Of a DNA stretch of 64,000 nucleotides, positions 61,026-64,000 are shown piece by piece (position 1 is the first letter of the stretch; the number at the start of each line of letters is the position of its first letter). The notes under the pieces were generated by a model. It saw only the letters and a program-made list of their open reading frames with translations, searched no databases and was not told the origin of the DNA. The position numbers and the translations under genes are program-made. The stretch lies in contig NZ_KB894262.1 of assembly GCF_000374405.1 (NCBI RefSeq), positions 1 through 64,000 of the forward strand, read 5' to 3'. Source of the DNA: Riemerella columbina DSM 16469 (GTDB lineage Bacteria; Bacteroidota; Bacteroidia; Flavobacteriales; Weeksellaceae).

Positions 61026-63029
61026 TTATAGGGTTTCTTTTAGCCATTCAAAAAATTCTCTTTGCCAAACAAGCCCATTCTGAGGATTTAGCACCCAGTG
61101 GTTTTCATTTGGGAAATAAAGGAATTTAGATTTCAAACCTTTAAGTCTTGCTGCTTGGAAGGCTTCTTGACCTTGCTCATAACCTACACGGTAGTCGGTA
61201 CCGCCTTGGATAATCATAATGGGCTTATTCCATTGGTTAACAAAATTGCTCGGGTTAAACTCTGTATAAGATTTTGGTACTGGGTTGTCGTAAGGCGAAC
61301 CGCCTAAATCCCAATTGGCAAACCATAATTCTTCTGTGGTAAGATACCAAGATTTCATGTCAAATAATCCATCGTGAGCGATAAAGGTTTTGAAACGGTT
61401 ATTGTGGATACCTGCCAACATAAAGACGCTATAACCACCATAGCTCGCTCCAACTGCGGCCATTCTATCGCCGTCTACATAAGGTAATGTTTTAGCGAAA
61501 TCAGCTGCGGCTAGATAATCTCTCATCGGTTGTCCACCCCAATCTTTTGAAATGTCTTGATTCCATTTTACGCCCCAGCCTGGCATTCCTCTGCGGTTGG
61601 GTGCTACTACGATATAGCCATTGGCTGCCATTAATGCAAAGTTCCATCTTGTAGAGAAAAATTGGGTTAATCCAGACTGTGGGCCTCCTTGACAATAGAG
61701 TAGGGTAGGGTATTTTTTGTTAGGGTCAAAATTTGGTGGATAGTGAAACCAAACGCCCATTTCTTTACCGTCCGAAGTTTTTACCATTTTTAGTTCTGAT
61801 TTAGAAGGCGTGATATGCGCATAAGCGGATTGATTAACTTCCGTTATTTGCTTCATATCGCCATTTTTCGGCTGTACTAAAAATAAATCGGTATTGTGGT
61901 TGATATCGGTTCTTCCTACTAAAATTTGATTTTTGTATTGTGCGTAGATGTCGTTTACATTAAAGATACCTTGCGTTAATTTCTGAACCTTTTTAGATTG
62001 AAGGTCTACAGAAAATAATTGCTTAGTACCTCTATGAGAAGCGGTAAAATATAGCCCTTTAGATTGTTGATTCCAGTCAAAATCGCCATCTACAGTATCA
62101 TCCCAGTTTTTGGTAATATTAGTGGTGCGCTTTGTGTTCCAATCTAAAACTTTTAAATCGTTTTTGTCGGCTTCATAACCATCGGTTGCCATACTTTGCC
62201 ATGCTAAATAGCGTCCGTCTGGACTGAATTTAGGATTTACATCGTAGCCTTTATTATCTTCTGTTAAGTTGGTGATTTTACCATCGTTAAAATGATACGC
62301 AAAAATATCGGTGTTGGTAGAAATTGAGTAGTCTTTCCCACTTAGAGGCTTCATTACAAAAAGTAGGACAGAAGAATCTGGACTAAATGTAAAGTCCTCG
62401 CCACCACCAAATGGACGCTGTGGGCTATCCCACGCTTTATCTTGTTGTAAATCTTTTGGCGCTGTATTTTGCTCTAAATCGACTACAAAAATATGATTGT
62501 ATTTTCCTTCATTAAAATAATCCCAATGGCGGTGATTAAGGTCGGAATAGATATGGGCAGTCGTTTTCGGTAAATCGGGATATTGGTCTTTACCTAAAAC
62601 TTTTTCTACTAAAACTTTTTTGCTGTACGCCAGTTTTTTAGCATCAGGGGAAATTTTAATATGGTCTACATGCTCAGGAAGTTTATAAAATTCTTCCCAA
62701 TGTTTGCCTTCGTCTTTGGAACGGTAGATGGTTTGTTCTTCTACGGCGTAGATTCCATTGCTATCCCATTGGATGATGCTTTTTTTACCAAAATTTATGA
62801 GTGAAGATTTTTGATGGTCTAATTTTAAAACAAAATTCTCACTATTGGTTTTTTCGGTTTTGATGTCGACTTGCCCCACTTTGTAGATTAATTGAGATTG
62901 GTTGGGTGCTACGGCTTGAACGCTAAGTTTCTTAAGCGTCCAAAGTTTTTCTGGCGTCATCACTTCTTGTGCATTCATAAATAAAGAGGTACCTGCGAGT
63001 AGTGCAAGCAAAGTAGGTTTCAATTTCAT
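61026..63029 (-). CDS. S9 family serine peptidase (DPP/acylaminoacyl type)
   Basis: The 667-residue exported enzyme has a signal peptide (about 1-20), a beta-propeller built of WD/TolB-like blades (FSPDSSVLLFV, PKFSPDGRYLAWQS), and a C-terminal alpha/beta hydrolase. The catalytic triad is Ser 529 in GASYGGYS, Asp 612 in QGGTDYRVG and His 644 in NENHWVL. This is the prolyl-oligopeptidase/dipeptidyl peptidase class, active on short peptides in the periplasm. It has a promoter at 63047-63054 (minus) and a terminator at its end. Confidence 0.95.
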   Translation of the reverse strand: MKLKPTLLALLAGTSLFMNAQEVMTPEKLWTLKKLSVQAVAPNQSQLIYKVGQVDIKTEKTNSENFVLKLDHQKSSLINFGKKSIIQWDSNGIYAVEEQTIYRSKDEGKHWEEFYKLPEHVDHIKISPDAKKLAYSKKVLVEKVLGKDQYPDLPKTTAHIYSDLNHRHWDYFNEGKYNHIFVVDLEQNTAPKDLQQDKAWDSPQRPFGGGEDFTFSPDSSVLLFVMKPLSGKDYSISTNTDIFAYHFNDGKITNLTEDNKGYDVNPKFSPDGRYLAWQSMATDGYEADKNDLKVLDWNTKRTTNITKNWDDTVDGDFDWNQQSKGLYFTASHRGTKQLFSVDLQSKKVQKLTQGIFNVNDIYAQYKNQILVGRTDINHNTDLFLVQPKNGDMKQITEVNQSAYAHITPSKSELKMVKTSDGKEMGVWFHYPPNFDPNKKYPTLLYCQGGPQSGLTQFFSTRWNFALMAANGYIVVAPNRRGMPGWGVKWNQDISKDWGGQPMRDYLAAADFAKTLPYVDGDRMAAVGASYGGYSVFMLAGIHNNRFKTFIAHDGLFDMKSWYLTTEELWFANWDLGGSPYDNPVPKSYTEFNPSNFVNQWNKPIMIIQGGTDYRVGYEQGQEAFQAARLKGLKSKFLYFPNENHWVLNPQNGLVWQREFFEWLKETL

Positions 63030-63046
63030 AAGTTTTTTTGTTTGTC

Positions 63047-63054
63047 CAAATATA
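63047..63054 (-). promoter_or_regulatory. TAnnTTTG -7 element of the S9 peptidase gene
   Basis: On the minus strand TATATTTG lies 17 bases before the ATG at 63029 and directly after the upstream terminator. Confidence 0.6.
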
Positions 63055-63082
63055 AAAAAAATCCGCTCACAATGGAGCGGAT
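63054..63082 (-). terminator. Rho-independent terminator after the coiled-coil protein gene
   Basis: ATCCGCTC and GAGCGGAT form an 8-bp stem with a 6-base loop; the minus-strand T-tract follows at 63054-63060. Confidence 0.8.
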
Positions 63083-63096
63083 TATTCTATACATCT

Positions 63097-63876
63097 CTAG
63101 AATTTGATGATGTCTTTCATTTTTTCGTTTTCTTCGTTTACCAAATCGTCGTCCACCAAGATTTTTCCAGAGTGTTCGTCGATAATAATTTTTTTGCGTT
63201 GCGCAATTTCCACTTGGGTTTGTGGCGGAATGGTAAAGTAAGACCCTTTAGGCGCTCCTCTTTCAATCCCTACTACCGCAAGTCCATTAGAAGACCCATT
63301 ACGGATTCTATGGTAAGATTTTAATAATCTAGCATCTATTTTTTCTGCAAATTCTTTAGATTTTTCAGCCAAAAACTCTTCCTCTTTTTGCGTTTCTGCG
63401 ATAAGGTGGTCTAGCTCATTTTTCTTATGGTTTAAGTGGCTTTGAAGTTCGTCAATTTTACCATTCAGTTCATCAAGCGCTTCTTTTTTATGGTCTTTTC
63501 TAGCACCAAATTCTTTAATTTTTTTCTCTGCCAATTGAATTTCAAGTTCCTGATATTCAATTTCTTTAGATAAAGCTTCAAATTCTTTGTTGTTTCTTAC
63601 ATTATCTTGCTGTGCTTTATATTTTTCCATTAACTCCTGCGCATGGCTAATGAGTTCTTTTTTGCTTTTAATTTCTGCTTCTTGGTCTTTGATATCGTTA
63701 GCAAATTTCTCTGCTCTTTTATTTAATCCTTCGATTTCGATTTCTAAGTCCTCTACTTCTACAGGAAGTTCCCCACGTGTATTTCGGATTTCATCTAAGC
63801 GAGAATCAATGAATTGTAAATCGTATAATGCTCTCAATTTCTCTTCTACAGAAGTATCGTTTACTTTTTTAGCCAT
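63097..63876 (-). CDS. Coiled-coil protein of the zinc-ribbon (DUF164-like) family, cysteines lost
   Basis: The 259-residue protein has a long antiparallel coiled coil (about 10-190), with NNKEFEALSKEIEYQE as a family block, then a short C-terminal domain. Family members end in a four-Cys zinc ribbon. Here the equivalent region reads APKGSYFTIPPQTQVEI and IIIDEHSGKILVDDD, with no cysteine at all, so zinc cannot be bound in the normal way. The fold may persist as a metal-free ribbon. It starts three bases after a Nif3-like gene, a pairing often seen in bacteria. Confidence 0.82.
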   Translation of the reverse strand: MAKKVNDTSVEEKLRALYDLQFIDSRLDEIRNTRGELPVEVEDLEIEIEGLNKRAEKFANDIKDQEAEIKSKKELISHAQELMEKYKAQQDNVRNNKEFEALSKEIEYQELEIQLAEKKIKEFGARKDHKKEALDELNGKIDELQSHLNHKKNELDHLIAETQKEEEFLAEKSKEFAEKIDARLLKSYHRIRNGSSNGLAVVGIERGAPKGSYFTIPPQTQVEIAQRKKIIIDEHSGKILVDDDLVNEENEKMKDIIKF

Positions 63877-63879
63877 AGG

Positions 63880-63999
63880 TTATATAAAATAATTAACTGG
63901 GTTAGTATTTTGGGTCGTCTTTGAAATTGCAAATTTAGTAAAATTTTCTGATAAAATTTCAAATAATTGTTCTACAACAAATTGCTCGGATTCAAAATG
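63880..63999 (-). CDS. Nif3-like dinuclear metal protein, C-terminal end (partial)
   Basis: From the window edge an open frame of 39 codons runs on the minus strand to a TAA at 63880-63882. It encodes HFESEQFVVEQLFEIL and ends NTNPVNYFI. H-x-E-S-E-Q and the NTNPVNYF end are typical of Nif3/YbgI-family proteins, whose dinuclear metal site includes the His and Glu here. The stop is three bases before the coiled-coil protein start, so both are in one operon. The 5' part is outside the window. Confidence 0.8.
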   Translation of the reverse strand, partial: HFESEQFVVEQLFEILSENFTKFAISKTTQNTNPVNYFI

Positions 64000-64000
64000 C

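Overview
The window reads as a chromosomal segment of a low-GC Bacteroidota bacterium, most likely order Flavobacteriales (Weeksellaceae-like; genus not determined). The signs are TAnnTTTG -7 promoter elements ahead of many genes, an absence of clear Shine-Dalgarno sites, SusC/SusD and TonB receptor loci, many lipoproteins, two proteins with type IX secretion (T9SS) C-terminal domains, and flavobacterial families such as DUF4302, DUF4856 and DUF6952. About 58 protein genes, one tRNA and one small CRISPR array are supported. Most are housekeeping genes, with accessory material in between.

Layout. 1-135 is the 3' end of an IS1595-type transposase. 349-9825 holds a pRiA4b ORF-3-like protein, a DUF2071 protein, an M13 metallopeptidase, an ABC transporter whose permease is fused to a thioredoxin domain, a dicarboxylate/amino-acid symporter, and an Mrp plus NifU-like Fe-S pair. 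10137-10486 is an orphan CRISPR array without cas genes. 10663-19784 is a SusC/SusD operon with four accessory lipoproteins and a T9SS cargo protein; a leucine-rich-repeat T9SS protein follows. 21166-24308 (minus) is purM-purN-purH. 24386-26464 (minus) holds a secreted C1 peptidase and a lipid kinase. 26496-26800 is a mosaic of short-period degenerate repeats. 26863-31781 holds an aminotransferase, a peroxiredoxin-thioredoxin-DUF6952 operon, lpdA and a ZIP transporter. 31825-37779 (minus) is DUF4856, imelysin, a vitamin-K-carboxylase-like HTTM protein and a TonB receptor. 38012-46923 contains a cytochrome c, lysS, a gluzincin plus Crp-like regulator, glycosyl/acyl transferases, a thioredoxin and corA. 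46992-47065 is tRNA-Ala(GGC). 47196-52561 holds an NlpC/P60 peptidase, dapD and a four-gene glycan cluster. 53192-60884 (minus) is purB, purL, purC, purF. The window ends with an S9 peptidase, a coiled-coil protein that has lost its zinc-ribbon cysteines, and the 3' end of a Nif3-like gene.

How it fits together. Seven genes of de novo purine synthesis lie in two minus-strand clusters about 30 kb apart. Two outer-membrane uptake loci (10663-19784 and 31825-37779) share a DUF4856 lipoprotein, and the second pairs it with imelysin, which suggests metal or metal-complex uptake for both. The most unusual element is the second operon, where a full-length homologue of vitamin-K-dependent gamma-carboxylase sits between imelysin and a TonB receptor. 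Other points of interest are the ABC permease-thioredoxin fusion, the inactivated metallopeptidase in the SusCD locus, the orphan CRISPR, the TTAGANN/RTGTANNN repeat families around purine genes, and a 61% GC palindromic element between purB and purL.
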